This document shows positions 1 through 7,701 of a stretch of 36,471 bases of DNA, piece by piece. The stretch is from positions 1 through 36,471 of the forward strand of contig QKDA01000132.1 in NCBI GenBank assembly GCA_003246765.1, given 5' to 3'. This DNA is from Spirochaetales bacterium (lineage in GTDB: Bacteria; Spirochaetota; Spirochaetia; Treponematales; Treponemataceae). The notes under the pieces are model-generated. The model was not told the DNA's origin and did not search any database. It saw nothing but the letters and a program-made list of their open reading frames with translations. The translations under genes and the position numbers were made by a program. How positions within the stretch are numbered: the stretch's first letter is position 1; every line of letters begins with the position of its first letter.

Positions 1-643
1 CCTCAACGGGAGCGGAAACCGGGAGGATCGACGAGTAATCCTTGGAAAGGGTACAGGTACAGGCAGTTTCGTCGATAAACGACAGGAGTCCCCCGCGGTT
101 AGACCTATCCATCGCCGGACCCTCCCGAAGGGAAACCAGAAACTCGAGGTTTCGGGCAGCCGCTGAGCTTTCCTGCGGGATTCCGAGACGTTGTGCCACC
201 TTAGCCACCCCTCCGGGATTCGAGAGAATTTTACCGGGATCCGAAAAGGCAGGTTCCAACGCGAACCAGGACGCGGGCTTGACCGCTGCCGTGCGACTAC
301 CGAAAGTGATGGTAACCACGGGGAGAGTTTGGCATATCTCCCTTATACCTTCCTTGAAGATATCGCTTCCTAACGCAAGGCGGATCTCTTGCCGCCCCGT
401 ACCGAGAGGAACCGGGGCGTCAAAGAAGACTCCCCGCTGACGATGGGAGAAAAAAACCCGAACGACTGAGCCTGAGGCAAAGGGAAGCGGACGGTCCAGG
501 AGCATCTCCTCTCCCAGTATCCTGTAGGCCTCCCCGGGAACCGCCGAGCATAGGCTGCCGCAAACAATAAGCAGAGGGGGTTTTTCTTCCTCCATGCTGG
601 AAATGACGTACTCCCTCTCAATCCGCGAAAGCGCCGGTTCCAT
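1..643 (-). CDS. Unrecognised protein, 3' end beyond window (partial)
   Basis: This reading frame starts at ATG 643 and stays open to the left edge, giving at least 214 residues. A GGGAG motif lies about six bases before the ATG, and the start overlaps the end of the upstream minus-strand gene by 26 bases, so the two are probably co-transcribed. The protein starts MEPALSRIEREYVISSM and continues with a beta-rich stretch, including VVRVFFSHRQRGVFFDAPVP around residues 60-80. No signal peptide or membrane segment is seen. The N-terminal pattern (an REYV helix followed by beta strands) faintly recalls spirochaete PilZ-type proteins, but the visible part has no PilZ RxxxR or DxSxxG signature, so no function is assigned. 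Smaller frames on both strands in this stretch are treated as shadows because this frame alone has a good ribosome site and full openness. Confidence 0.7.
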   Translation of the reverse strand, partial: MEPALSRIEREYVISSMEEEKPPLLIVCGSLCSAVPGEAYRILGEEMLLDRPLPFASGSVVRVFFSHRQRGVFFDAPVPLGTGRQEIRLALGSDIFKEGIREICQTLPVVTITFGSRTAAVKPASWFALEPAFSDPGKILSNPGGVAKVAQRLGIPQESSAAARNLEFLVSLREGPAMDRSNRGGLLSFIDETACTCTLSKDYSSILPVSAPVE

Positions 644-1229
644 TCCGTTCTCCCAGCAGCGTAAAATCAAGCACCTTCCACTGCCCTTCTTCCTCCGTAA
701 ATGACGCTCTCACGTACAGGGCAGCCCGTTCTTCTATAAAAGAAAGCCTGAAGACTATAGAGGGCTGGGAGGGATCGGAATTATCCGCCGCAGAAAACCT
801 AACCCCCTGGGGCTTGGGATACGACTGAAGCCGGTATTCCGAGAGCAAGGCAACCCATTGGGAACGGGAAGAACACCCCCGTAAATCGATTCTCTTTTCC
901 GTGAGGGAGGCCGCGACAGCCCGGGCAGCCTCAACTAAAGGTTGGTCCATTTCACCGTAATCGAGCATCCCGAGGCCGCTATATGAAGGAAAAATACCTT
1001 CACGGATTATCCCGTTGGAGCTTTCCAACAGGGGAAAGGTTTCATTACCCCCCGGAAGGCTTCTTCCCGGAAGTTCTTGGGCTTGAGCGCGGTTTCCTTC
1101 AGCCCAGGTGAGGGAATCGAACCGGCTTTCGGCTTCCTGCCGAATCGTTTGAGCCCCAGCGCCCCAAATGGCACAAAGGAGCAGGATCGAGGAAAGTAGT
1201 CTGTGCAGTGATGAGTTAACTTGGTTCAC
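618..1229 (-). CDS. Exported hypothetical protein
   Basis: This is a 203-residue protein of unknown function that is probably secreted to the periplasm. I chose GTG 1229 as the start because the product then begins with a classic signal peptide: short polar N-terminus, then LLSSILLLCAIWGAGA, with likely cleavage before QTIRQE. A GGGAG lies upstream at a slightly long spacing of about 11 bases. A TTG at 1280 in the same frame would add 17 residues that do not look like a signal peptide. The mature part has a helical middle (AARAVAASLTEKRI) and a C-terminal beta-rich segment ending FTEEEGQWKVLDFTLLGER, a strand pattern seen in small lipocalin-like or DUF-type exported proteins. It overlaps the next minus-strand gene by 26 bases, which suggests a two-gene operon. 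I do not recognise the family. Confidence 0.65.
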   Translation of the reverse strand: MNQVNSSLHRLLSSILLLCAIWGAGAQTIRQEAESRFDSLTWAEGNRAQAQELPGRSLPGGNETFPLLESSNGIIREGIFPSYSGLGMLDYGEMDQPLVEAARAVAASLTEKRIDLRGCSSRSQWVALLSEYRLQSYPKPQGVRFSAADNSDPSQPSIVFRLSFIEERAALYVRASFTEEEGQWKVLDFTLLGERNGTGAFAD

Positions 1230-1273
1230 GGGGGCCGATTCTCCCGCAACAACTATAGCATGGCCCGCCGGTA

Positions 1274-1302
1274 TGGACAATCTTGTTTTCTCGATATACA
1301 GT
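1274..1302 (+). promoter_or_regulatory. Candidate sigma-70 promoter of the aconitase gene
   Basis: A TGGACA at 1274-1279 (five of six consensus bases) is followed by TACAGT at 1297-1302 with a 17-base spacer, or by TATACA at 1295-1300 with a 15-base spacer. Either -10 gives a leader of about 30 bases before the ATG at 1341. The -10 match is weak, so this is a candidate only. Confidence 0.35.
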
Positions 1303-1340
1303 AGGGTTAAAGATTTTTACCTTAATTGAGGAGCCCTGCG

Positions 1341-3302
1341 ATGGCACTGACCCTTACCGAAAAAATACTAACCCAGCACCTTGTTGAAGGAAACGGAACG
1401 CTCCCCCCCCGGGGCGCGGATATCGCGATTAGGATCGACCAGACCCTTACCCAAGACGCAACCGGTACTATGGCCTACCTGCAATTCGAAACCATCGGCC
1501 TCGACCGTGTGAAGACCGAGCTTTCCGTCTCCTACATAGACCATAACACCCTTCAGGAAGACTTCAAAAACATGGACGACCACCGCTATCTCCAAAGCGT
1601 GGCTGCCCGGTACGGGCTCTGGTTCTCCCGCGCGGGAAACGGGATCTGCCACCAGGTCCACCTTGAGCGTTTTGGGGTTCCGGGAAAGACGCTCCTGGGT
1701 TCCGACTCCCATACGCCCACCGGCGGTGGGCTGGGAATGCTCGCCATAGGCGCCGGAGGACTAGACGTAGCGGTAGCCATGGGGGGAGGCGCCTTCCATT
1801 TAAGCATGCCCAAGGTGTTTGGCGTAAGGCTGAGCGGAAGGCTCCGCGCCGGAGTAGCCGCCAAGGACGTAATCCTTGAGGTTCTCAGGAGAGAAACGGT
1901 CAAGGGGGGCGTCGGAAGCGTCTACGAGTACTTTGGTCCGGGGGTAGCGAGCCTCACGGTGCCCCAGAGGGCTACCATCACGAATATGGGGGCGGAACTC
2001 GGGGCCACCTGCAGCGTGTTTCCCTCCGACGAGGTTACCCGAAGCTTTCTCGCCCAGATGGGCCGGGAGGAGTCGTACGAACCCCTGGTAGCCGACGAGA
2101 ACGCCAAGTACGACAAGATTATCGAAATTGACCTTTCCACCCTCGAAGCCATGGCGGCCCAACCCCACTCCCCCGACGCGGTTGCGCCCCTTTCAACCCT
2201 GACAGGCAAGAGCGTTACCCAGGTCGTCATCGGTTCCTGCACCAACAGCTCCCTGGCGGACCTCACGGCGGTCGCGGCTATCGTCAAGGGCCGCCACGTG
2301 GCGACGGGGGTTGAGGCCGGTATTGCTCCCGGAACCCGGCAAACCTTGATGGCCGCCGAGCGTTCAGGCGTTCTCGGGGAACTAATCCGCGCGGGATTCC
2401 GTATCCTCGAAAGCGCCTGCGGCCCCTGTATCGGCATGGGCTTCGCCCCCAATTCCGGCGGCGTTTCCCTGAGAACCTTCAACAGAAACTTTAAGGGACG
2501 CTCCGGCACCCCCGACGCCCAGGTATACCTTGTTTCTCCCGAAAGCGCGGCGGCGGCGGCCATTGCCGGAACTATCGTTGATCCGGTCACTATCGCCGAG
2601 GAGTTTACCCAAAACGAGAGGACCTTCAGCCTTCCGCCGGACTATTTCTTTAGGGACGACAACATGCTCGTTCCGCCCTTAAGCCCCGACGAGGCGCGGC
2701 AGGCCGAGATCGTCCGGGGCCCGAACATCAAGCCCTGTCCGGCGAGCCCGAACCTGCCCGACAGTCTCATCCTCCCGGTACTCCTGAAAACCGGCGACAA
2801 CGTCTCCACCGACGACATCATGCCTGCGGGGGCGAAAGTACTTCCCCTGCGCTCGAATATTCCTGAGATCTCAAAGTTTACCTTTGAGCGGCTGGACCAG
2901 GGTTTTTACGGCCGGGCTTCCGCGGCTTCCGGCTGCTTTGTAGTTGGCGGGGAAAACTACGGGCAGGGTTCCTCCCGGGAACATGCGGCTCTCGCCCCGA
3001 TGTACCTCGGGGTGCGGGCGGTAATTGTTAAGTCCTTCGCGCGAATACACAAGGCAAATCTCGTCAATTACGGGATCATACCCGTGGTTTTTGAGCATGC
3101 CGAGGACTACGACGCCATTGCCCAGGGTGACATCCTGGAGTTTTCCGGCATTCGCTCCTCCCTGCAGGAGGGAACGCCCTTCACTATCCGGCGCACCTCC
3201 GACGGAAAGGCTTTCGCCGCGCGAAACGACCTTGACGAACGCTCTCGGGGAGTCCTTCTGGCGGGAGGACTCGCGGCCTGGACTCGCGCGGGCGGACAGT
3301 AA
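1341..3302 (+). CDS. acn: Aconitate hydratase, Aquifex-type
   Basis: Aconitase isomerises citrate to isocitrate through a [4Fe-4S] cluster in the cytoplasm; in a fermentative spirochaete it would mainly feed 2-oxoglutarate and glutamate synthesis. The product is 653 residues. Cluster-ligand cysteines are visible at residue 300 (VIGSCTNSS) and residues 360 and 363 (ESACGPCIGMG). Other family signatures are GSDSHTPTGGGLGMLAIGAG in the N-terminal half and GGENYGQGSSREHAALAP plus FARIHKANLVNYGI in the C-terminal swivel domain. Length and domain order (large domain first, swivel last) fit the monomeric Aquifex-type aconitase (TIGR01342) better than the 890-residue AcnA. I use ATG 1341 because TTGAGGAG precedes it by seven bases; an upstream in-frame TTG at 1326 lies inside that ribosome site. 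The stop codon overlaps the ATG of the next gene by one base (TAATG), implying coupled translation. Confidence 0.93.
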   Translation: MALTLTEKILTQHLVEGNGTLPPRGADIAIRIDQTLTQDATGTMAYLQFETIGLDRVKTELSVSYIDHNTLQEDFKNMDDHRYLQSVAARYGLWFSRAGNGICHQVHLERFGVPGKTLLGSDSHTPTGGGLGMLAIGAGGLDVAVAMGGGAFHLSMPKVFGVRLSGRLRAGVAAKDVILEVLRRETVKGGVGSVYEYFGPGVASLTVPQRATITNMGAELGATCSVFPSDEVTRSFLAQMGREESYEPLVADENAKYDKIIEIDLSTLEAMAAQPHSPDAVAPLSTLTGKSVTQVVIGSCTNSSLADLTAVAAIVKGRHVATGVEAGIAPGTRQTLMAAERSGVLGELIRAGFRILESACGPCIGMGFAPNSGGVSLRTFNRNFKGRSGTPDAQVYLVSPESAAAAAIAGTIVDPVTIAEEFTQNERTFSLPPDYFFRDDNMLVPPLSPDEARQAEIVRGPNIKPCPASPNLPDSLILPVLLKTGDNVSTDDIMPAGAKVLPLRSNIPEISKFTFERLDQGFYGRASAASGCFVVGGENYGQGSSREHAALAPMYLGVRAVIVKSFARIHKANLVNYGIIPVVFEHAEDYDAIAQGDILEFSGIRSSLQEGTPFTIRRTSDGKAFAARNDLDERSRGVLLAGGLAAWTRAGGQ

Positions 3303-4600
3303 TGCCTCGGTCGAGCTCACCGCTCGATCGAGTTCGAGAGGGGCCGCGGTTCTCAGTTCCGGTCCGGGATCCCGTATGGAAGCATATCTGGCTCTCCGAA
3401 GGGCTTCGCGACGTGACCCTCTCCCCGGCCTTTCTCAGACTCTACCGGATCAAGCAACTGGGACCCACGGAGTACGTCTACCCCGGTGCTACCCATACGA
3501 GGGCTTCCCATTCCCTCGGGGTATACAGCGTGGCCCTCCGCATTCTTCGGACCCTTCTTGAGCGGGGGGCGGACCAATGGACCACCGCGCAAGGATGCGA
3601 CTCCTTCCTCGCCGCCGCCCTGCTCCATGATCTGGGCCATTTTCCCTTCACCCACGCCCTCAAGGAGCTTCCGCTAACGGAACATGAGGCCCTAACGGCA
3701 AACCTCATTAAGGAGCCCCCCCTCAGAGACCTCGTGGGTCTCTCCGGGGCTGACCCGGACATGACCGCCGCCATAGTCGATCCCGGTCCCGCGGACGGGA
3801 ACCTTCAAGACTCGGAAACGCTTTTTTTTCAGGCCCTTCTCTCCGGGGTTCTCGATCCTGACAAACTGGACTACCTAAACCGCGACGCCTTCTATTGCGG
3901 GGTTCCCTACGGGCTGCAAGACACGGATTTCGTGCTCTCCCGCATCCTGCCCCACCGGGAATTAGGAATCTACCTGGACGCCGAATCTTCTCAGGCCGTC
4001 GAGAGCGTGCTGTTCTCAAAATACCTCATGTATCGGTCCGTTTATTGGCACCGGCAGGTACGGGTCGCCACAGGGATGATGAAAAAGGCCCTTTACGCCG
4101 CCCTGACCTCCTCCACAATCGCGCCTGAAACGCTCTACAGCCTTGACGATGAGGGTATCTACCGATTGCTCGAAACCCTGCCTCATCCCTCAGCTCGATG
4201 GGCTGCGGGGATCAGGGAGAAAAGATTCTTCTCGATTGTCGCGGATATTCCCTTCGACACTCAGAACCCGAAACTTGCTGGCCTCGAAGGCCTGGACGAC
4301 CGGGTTAAAGCAGAAAAAGGCCTTGCCGAGGCCCTTTCACGAAAACTCGGAAGGCCTGTCCCTGAAGATTCGGTGATCGTGGACGTACCCGAACGCATCA
4401 GCTTTGAAATACCCCGCACCCACCCGTCCGTTTCGGCCGACGGGAACGGGGGTGCGACGGTTTTCACTCCGGCGGTCGTCAAAGGCTTCACGGCTTCCCT
4501 TCGGAGGCTGCGGATCGCGGTTGATCCAGGTCTCGCCGACTCGGTCCGCGGCGTACAAGACCTCAGCGAAATGCTTGCGGAATGCTCCCGGGTGCGCTAG
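3302..4600 (+). CDS. HD-domain phosphohydrolase (YdhJ/COG1078-like)
   Basis: This 432-residue protein belongs to the HD metal-dependent phosphohydrolases, in the COG1078 group related to dNTP triphosphohydrolases. The entry motif is FLRLYRIKQLG followed by YPGATHTRASHSLGVYSVA at about residues 58-78, which supplies the first histidines. The HD pair is in AAALLHDLGHFPFTHAL near residue 108, and a downstream acidic motif LDPDKLDYLNRDAFYCGVPYG completes the metal site. No membrane segment or extra domain is seen; the last 130 residues are less conserved. Substrate is unknown: the wider family includes dNTPases and other nucleotide phosphohydrolases. Its ATG overlaps the aconitase stop by one base (TAATG), so it is expressed with aconitase, though a functional link is not obvious. 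Confidence 0.87.
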   Translation: MPRSSSPLDRVREGPRFSVPVRDPVWKHIWLSEGLRDVTLSPAFLRLYRIKQLGPTEYVYPGATHTRASHSLGVYSVALRILRTLLERGADQWTTAQGCDSFLAAALLHDLGHFPFTHALKELPLTEHEALTANLIKEPPLRDLVGLSGADPDMTAAIVDPGPADGNLQDSETLFFQALLSGVLDPDKLDYLNRDAFYCGVPYGLQDTDFVLSRILPHRELGIYLDAESSQAVESVLFSKYLMYRSVYWHRQVRVATGMMKKALYAALTSSTIAPETLYSLDDEGIYRLLETLPHPSARWAAGIREKRFFSIVADIPFDTQNPKLAGLEGLDDRVKAEKGLAEALSRKLGRPVPEDSVIVDVPERISFEIPRTHPSVSADGNGGATVFTPAVVKGFTASLRRLRIAVDPGLADSVRGVQDLSEMLAECSRVR

Positions 4601-4637
4601 AATTAGGTGAACCTGATTATTTTATGCGGGAGTGCCC

Positions 4638-5351
4638 ATGAACGTTCATAACCTGATGGAAGAGCTCGTGTATACCCACGTGAACGACCTCTTTGACACC
4701 GCAAAACGCGACGGGACGGATTGGCTTAACTGTTCCTGCTCCCAATGCAGGCTCGACACCATCTGTTACGTCTTAAACCGGATGCCTCCCAAATACATCA
4801 AATCCGGGAGGGGCTTGGCTTACAACCAGGTCGAAGAATCCCTGGACAAGGCTCAACTCCAGGCTGATATCAACCGCATTGCCCTCGAGGGGATGAAACA
4901 GGTCCTGATGAGCAAACGTCCCCACGCGCTCGAGTCCGGAAACCTTCCGGAGGCCCCCGTTTTCAATCTGCCAACCATAATGGGGCGCATTCTCAACGGG
5001 CATACCTTTGAGCCCATGGCAGGGCTATCGGTGAAACTTCTCATGAACGGTACCCCCGCGCAGCCCATTGACACCTCGTGGGAAAACCCCTACACCATCA
5101 GCCCCCATACCCCCGGAACCTTCACCTTTTGGGTTATGCCCATTCCCTCGAAATCCGAAAAGGAAAACAGGGTTTTTAACTTCGAGGTACGCATTGAGGT
5201 TCCAGGCTACGAAGAAGTCCATCACTACTTCGAGATCGGGCTCACCGCCGAGTCGGTTATTCGGACTGCCTATAGCGCGGAGCATGCCTTCATCGTACCC
5301 GACATTCATTTGTTTCCGATCGATGACGACCTTGACTCGATGAGCGACTAA
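4638..5351 (+). CDS. ComFB-domain protein with C-terminal beta-rich domain
   Basis: This is a 237-residue protein with two parts. Residues 1-95 match the late-competence ComFB domain: it opens with an NLMEELVYTHVNDLF helix, followed by the cysteine cluster NCSCSQCRLDTIC and then VLNRMPPKYI. The cysteines look like a zinc or structural site. Some cyanobacterial ComFB proteins have been reported to bind cyclic di-GMP, so a second-messenger role is possible but not shown here. Residues 112-237 contain repeated beta-strand patterns (PTIMGRILNGHTFEPMAGLSV, FTFWVMPIP, RVFNFEVRIEVPGYEEV) resembling a carboxypeptidase-regulatory or transthyretin-like sandwich. No signal peptide is visible, so it is probably cytoplasmic. 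The ATG at 4638 has GGGAG five bases upstream; a GTG two codons earlier lies within that motif. It follows the HD gene after 37 bases. Confidence 0.8.
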   Translation: MNVHNLMEELVYTHVNDLFDTAKRDGTDWLNCSCSQCRLDTICYVLNRMPPKYIKSGRGLAYNQVEESLDKAQLQADINRIALEGMKQVLMSKRPHALESGNLPEAPVFNLPTIMGRILNGHTFEPMAGLSVKLLMNGTPAQPIDTSWENPYTISPHTPGTFTFWVMPIPSKSEKENRVFNFEVRIEVPGYEEVHHYFEIGLTAESVIRTAYSAEHAFIVPDIHLFPIDDDLDSMSD

Positions 5352-5358
5352 AATCCCA

Positions 5359-5385
5359 TTGACAGCGGAATTGGTTTTCTATAGA
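5359..5385 (+). promoter_or_regulatory. Sigma-70 promoter of the tRNA pair
   Basis: A perfect TTGACA at 5359-5364 is followed after 15 bases by TATAGA at 5380-5385, or after 17 bases by the weaker TAGACT. Transcription would begin about seven bases before the first tRNA base at 5399, as expected for a stable-RNA promoter. Confidence 0.65.
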
Positions 5386-5398
5386 CTGAAAAGCCTTA

Positions 5399-5471
5399 CG
5401 GGATGTAGCCTAGAGGCTAAGGCGTCTGGTTTGGGACCAGAAGATCGTAGGTTCGAATCCTATCATCCCGA
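5399..5471 (+). tRNA. tRNA-Pro (anticodon UGG)
   Basis: The 73-base cloverleaf folds fully. The acceptor stem CGGGATG pairs with CATCCCG, the D stem is GCC/GGC, and the anticodon stem TCTGG/CCAGA encloses the loop TTTGGGA with anticodon TGG. The T arm is GTAGG-TTCGAAT-CCTAT with one G-U pair. The discriminator is A, and CCA is not encoded. The C1-G72 pair and A73 are typical of bacterial tRNA-Pro. Confidence 0.96.
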
Positions 5472-5474
5472 GCT

Positions 5475-5548
5475 GGGATCGTAGCTCATCCGGATAGAGC
5501 AACTGCCTTCTAAGCAGTAGGTAGGGGGTTCGAGTCCCTCCGGTCCCG
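5475..5548 (+). tRNA. tRNA-Arg (anticodon UCU)
   Basis: The 74-base cloverleaf has acceptor GGGATCG paired with CGGTCCC (one U-G pair), D stem GCTC/GAGC, and anticodon stem ACTGC/GCAGT around CTTCTAA, giving anticodon TCT. The T arm is GGGGG-TTCGAGT-CCCTC and the discriminator is G. No CCA is encoded. It lies three bases after tRNA-Pro, so the two share one precursor transcript. Confidence 0.96.
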
Positions 5549-5555
5549 TAGAAAA

Positions 5556-5590
5556 CCTCCGCGCGTAGACACATCATATACCAGCGGAGG
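5556..5590 (+). promoter_or_regulatory. Hairpin that encloses the Shine-Dalgarno of the kinase fusion
   Basis: CCTCCGC at 5556-5562 is the exact complement of GCGGAGG at 5584-5590, with a 21-base loop. The right arm contains the GGAGG ribosome site that lies four bases before the ATG at 5595. If the stem forms in the mRNA, translation initiation would be hindered. The left arm begins only eight bases after tRNA-Arg, so tRNA end processing would leave this hairpin at the 5' end of the message. Confidence 0.5.
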
Positions 5591-5594
5591 AATC

Positions 5595-7247
5595 ATGCAC
5601 CAGGTAACCGTCACTTTTCCCGACAACACAGTTAAGACCTTTGACCATTACGTTACGGGCAACGAGCTCCTGCCCTGGTTTACCCTGTCCGAGGGCTTTG
5701 TCGTCGCCGTTCGGGTGAATAACGAGCTGTATTCGCTCACCCGGGTCATTGACGTAAACGCAAGGGTTGAACCCGTAACGAACAAGACCAGCGAGGGATC
5801 CAACGTATACCGCCGGTCATTGTGCTTCGTTCTCGCAGCGGCCGCGAGAAGCCTGTATCCCGAGTTGAGACTGCTCGTCGGGCACAGCCTTGGGTATGGT
5901 TATTACTACACCCTTGAGTCAAGCGGCACGAAGATGTCGATTGACCTCGAGGCCCTCGAGGCGAAGATGGCGGAAATCGTGTCCCAGGATCTGCCGATCG
6001 AGACCCGCTACGTATCCTACGGCGAGGCCCTGGACATATTCCGCGAGACGAATCAACCCGAGACCTTCCGCCTCCTGAACCAGATCAGCAGGCCCAGGAT
6101 CATGATCAACGCCCTTGGGGACTTTTCGGATCTGTATTTTCAGCCGCTTCTCCCGCGGACCGGCTGCCTCAAGGTCTTTGACCTCCTTCAGTACGGCGAG
6201 GGTTTTTTACTCCGATTCCCGCCCACGGCCCATCCCGACAGGCTCACGTCTTTCGAGGACGTGCCCCAGCTCTTTTCCGTATACAACGAGTATAAGCGTT
6301 GGGGGAAACTCATCGGCGTTTCCTCCGTGGGACAGCTTAACGACCTGGTGGCCCAAAGGAAGGCGAAGGATTTCGTGGAGATCACCGAAACCCTGCAGAA
6401 TAAAAAGATAGCGGAAATAGCGGACCGCATCGCCGCGAGGGGCACGGTCAAGGTTGTGCTTATAGCGGGGCCTTCCAGTTCCGGAAAGACCACTACGTCG
6501 AAAAAACTTTCCATGCAGCTTAGGGTGCTCGGTTATGAGCCCCTGCTTATAAGCCTGGACGATTACTATCAGGGTCGGGATAAAACCCCCGTTGACGAAA
6601 ACGGGCAGCCCGACTTTGAGTGCCTTGAGGCCCTCGACGTACCCTACCTCAACGAGATTTTAGTCTCTCTTTTCCGCGGCGAGGAGGTAGACCTCCCGTC
6701 CTTCGATTTTAAAACCCAGACGAGAAAATATACCGGAAAGAAGCTCCGCATGAAGGAACGGACTATCCTAATAATGGAAGGCATTCACGGGCTAAACGAT
6801 CGACTGACGCCCTTGGTCCCGGCGGAATACAAATACAAGATATATCTCTCCGCCCTTACCCAGCTCAATCTGGATGACCATAACCGGATTCCCACGTCGG
6901 ACAACCGCCTTATCAGGCGAATCGTCAGGGACGCCCAGTTCCGCGGCAAGGGCGCCGCCGGCACCATATCCATGTGGGCCAGCGTACAGAGGGGGGAGCG
7001 GAACCACATATTCCCGTTCCAGGGTCACGCGGACGTAATGTTCAACACGGCGCTGGACTACGAGCTTTCCGTACTGAAGGTCTATGCCGAGCCGCTTCTC
7101 AGGGCGGTCAGGCCCACGGAAAGCGAATACAGCGAAGCCTCGCGGCTTCTGGTGTTTTTAAACGACTTTTCCCCGATTCCCTCTTCTTACGTGCCGGGGC
7201 AGTCAATTCTTAGGGAGTTTATCGGGGACAGCGAGTTCAAGTACTAG
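5595..7247 (+). CDS. TGS/ThrRS-like N-terminal region fused to uridine kinase-type kinase
   Basis: This 550-residue protein joins three parts. Residues 1-60 form a TGS-like small domain (VTFPDNTVKTFDHYVTG). Residues about 70-220 resemble the second additional domain of threonyl-tRNA synthetase, with LLVGHSLGYGYYYTLES where ThrRS has its HxxxH region. Residues about 285-500 are a phosphoribulokinase/uridine kinase domain: P-loop IAGPSSSGKTTTSKKL near residue 290, then LLISLDDYYQ, a substrate loop (LPSFDFKTQTRKYTG) and ILIMEGIHGLND. The family is annotated elsewhere as nucleoside kinase or uridine kinase-related protein, and its true substrate is not settled. GGAGG lies four bases before ATG 5595. 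The gene ends inside the convergent fliJ gene, an 11-base overlap of opposite strands, and no terminator is visible between them. Confidence 0.88.
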   Translation: MHQVTVTFPDNTVKTFDHYVTGNELLPWFTLSEGFVVAVRVNNELYSLTRVIDVNARVEPVTNKTSEGSNVYRRSLCFVLAAAARSLYPELRLLVGHSLGYGYYYTLESSGTKMSIDLEALEAKMAEIVSQDLPIETRYVSYGEALDIFRETNQPETFRLLNQISRPRIMINALGDFSDLYFQPLLPRTGCLKVFDLLQYGEGFLLRFPPTAHPDRLTSFEDVPQLFSVYNEYKRWGKLIGVSSVGQLNDLVAQRKAKDFVEITETLQNKKIAEIADRIAARGTVKVVLIAGPSSSGKTTTSKKLSMQLRVLGYEPLLISLDDYYQGRDKTPVDENGQPDFECLEALDVPYLNEILVSLFRGEEVDLPSFDFKTQTRKYTGKKLRMKERTILIMEGIHGLNDRLTPLVPAEYKYKIYLSALTQLNLDDHNRIPTSDNRLIRRIVRDAQFRGKGAAGTISMWASVQRGERNHIFPFQGHADVMFNTALDYELSVLKVYAEPLLRAVRPTESEYSEASRLLVFLNDFSPIPSSYVPGQSILREFIGDSEFKY

Positions 7248-7701
7248 GAGAGGCGTCCCGTTCCTCTTCCGCTTTCAAGGCCCGGTCATGGCCAGAGGCA
7301 ACGTCGTCAAGGATCGCGGCCTCGTCCGCAAGGTACTTACGGCGCCAGTCGGCCTCTTTTTTTTCCCGGAGACGGCTGAGCACGTTTCTGTCCCGGGACG
7401 CCTCAATGTACTTCTTCCGCCGCAGCTCCACCTCAAGTTCCGCCTTGGCGATAGACTCGAAAAGCCTATCCCGCTCACCGTCAAGGCGGCTTACGTAATG
7501 CTCTATCGAGAGAAGCTCGTTAACCGATAGGTTCTGAGTCCGCGAACGGGTAGCCTCCACCCTGCGGCGGGCCACCGAATCCAGTTCAAATTGAAGACGG
7601 TCCCGTTCGGCTACGGCCCGGCCAAGTTCAATCTCCGATTCCTTTTCCCTGAAGGACCTCAAGTTCAGCAGCCGATCCAGGGGCCATGAAAAGCGCTTCA
7701 T
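7237..7701 (-). CDS. fliJ: Flagellar export chaperone FliJ
   Basis: FliJ is the small coiled-coil stalk and chaperone of the flagellar type III export ATPase; it sits in the FliI hexamer and escorts export substrates. The product is 154 residues, the usual size, and is almost wholly charged helix (for example REKESEIELGRAVAERDRL and EVELRRKKYIEASRD) with no membrane segment. The opening MKRFSWPLDRLLNLR matches the FliJ pattern of F-x-L-x-x-L-L-x-x-R. Identification rests on this and on its place directly after fliI, whose stop overlaps its ATG by one base (TAATG). It is the last gene of the long minus-strand unit, and its final 11 bases overlap the convergent kinase gene. Confidence 0.88.
   Translation of the reverse strand: MKRFSWPLDRLLNLRSFREKESEIELGRAVAERDRLQFELDSVARRRVEATRSRTQNLSVNELLSIEHYVSRLDGERDRLFESIAKAELEVELRRKKYIEASRDRNVLSRLREKKEADWRRKYLADEAAILDDVASGHDRALKAEEERDASPST

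Noticed and set aside
42-621. Open frames at 42-440 (plus) and 370-621 (minus)
   Set aside because: Both are out of frame with the minus-strand frame from 643 that is open to the edge and has a ribosome site; their sequences are rich in Arg, Ser and Pro as in shadow frames.
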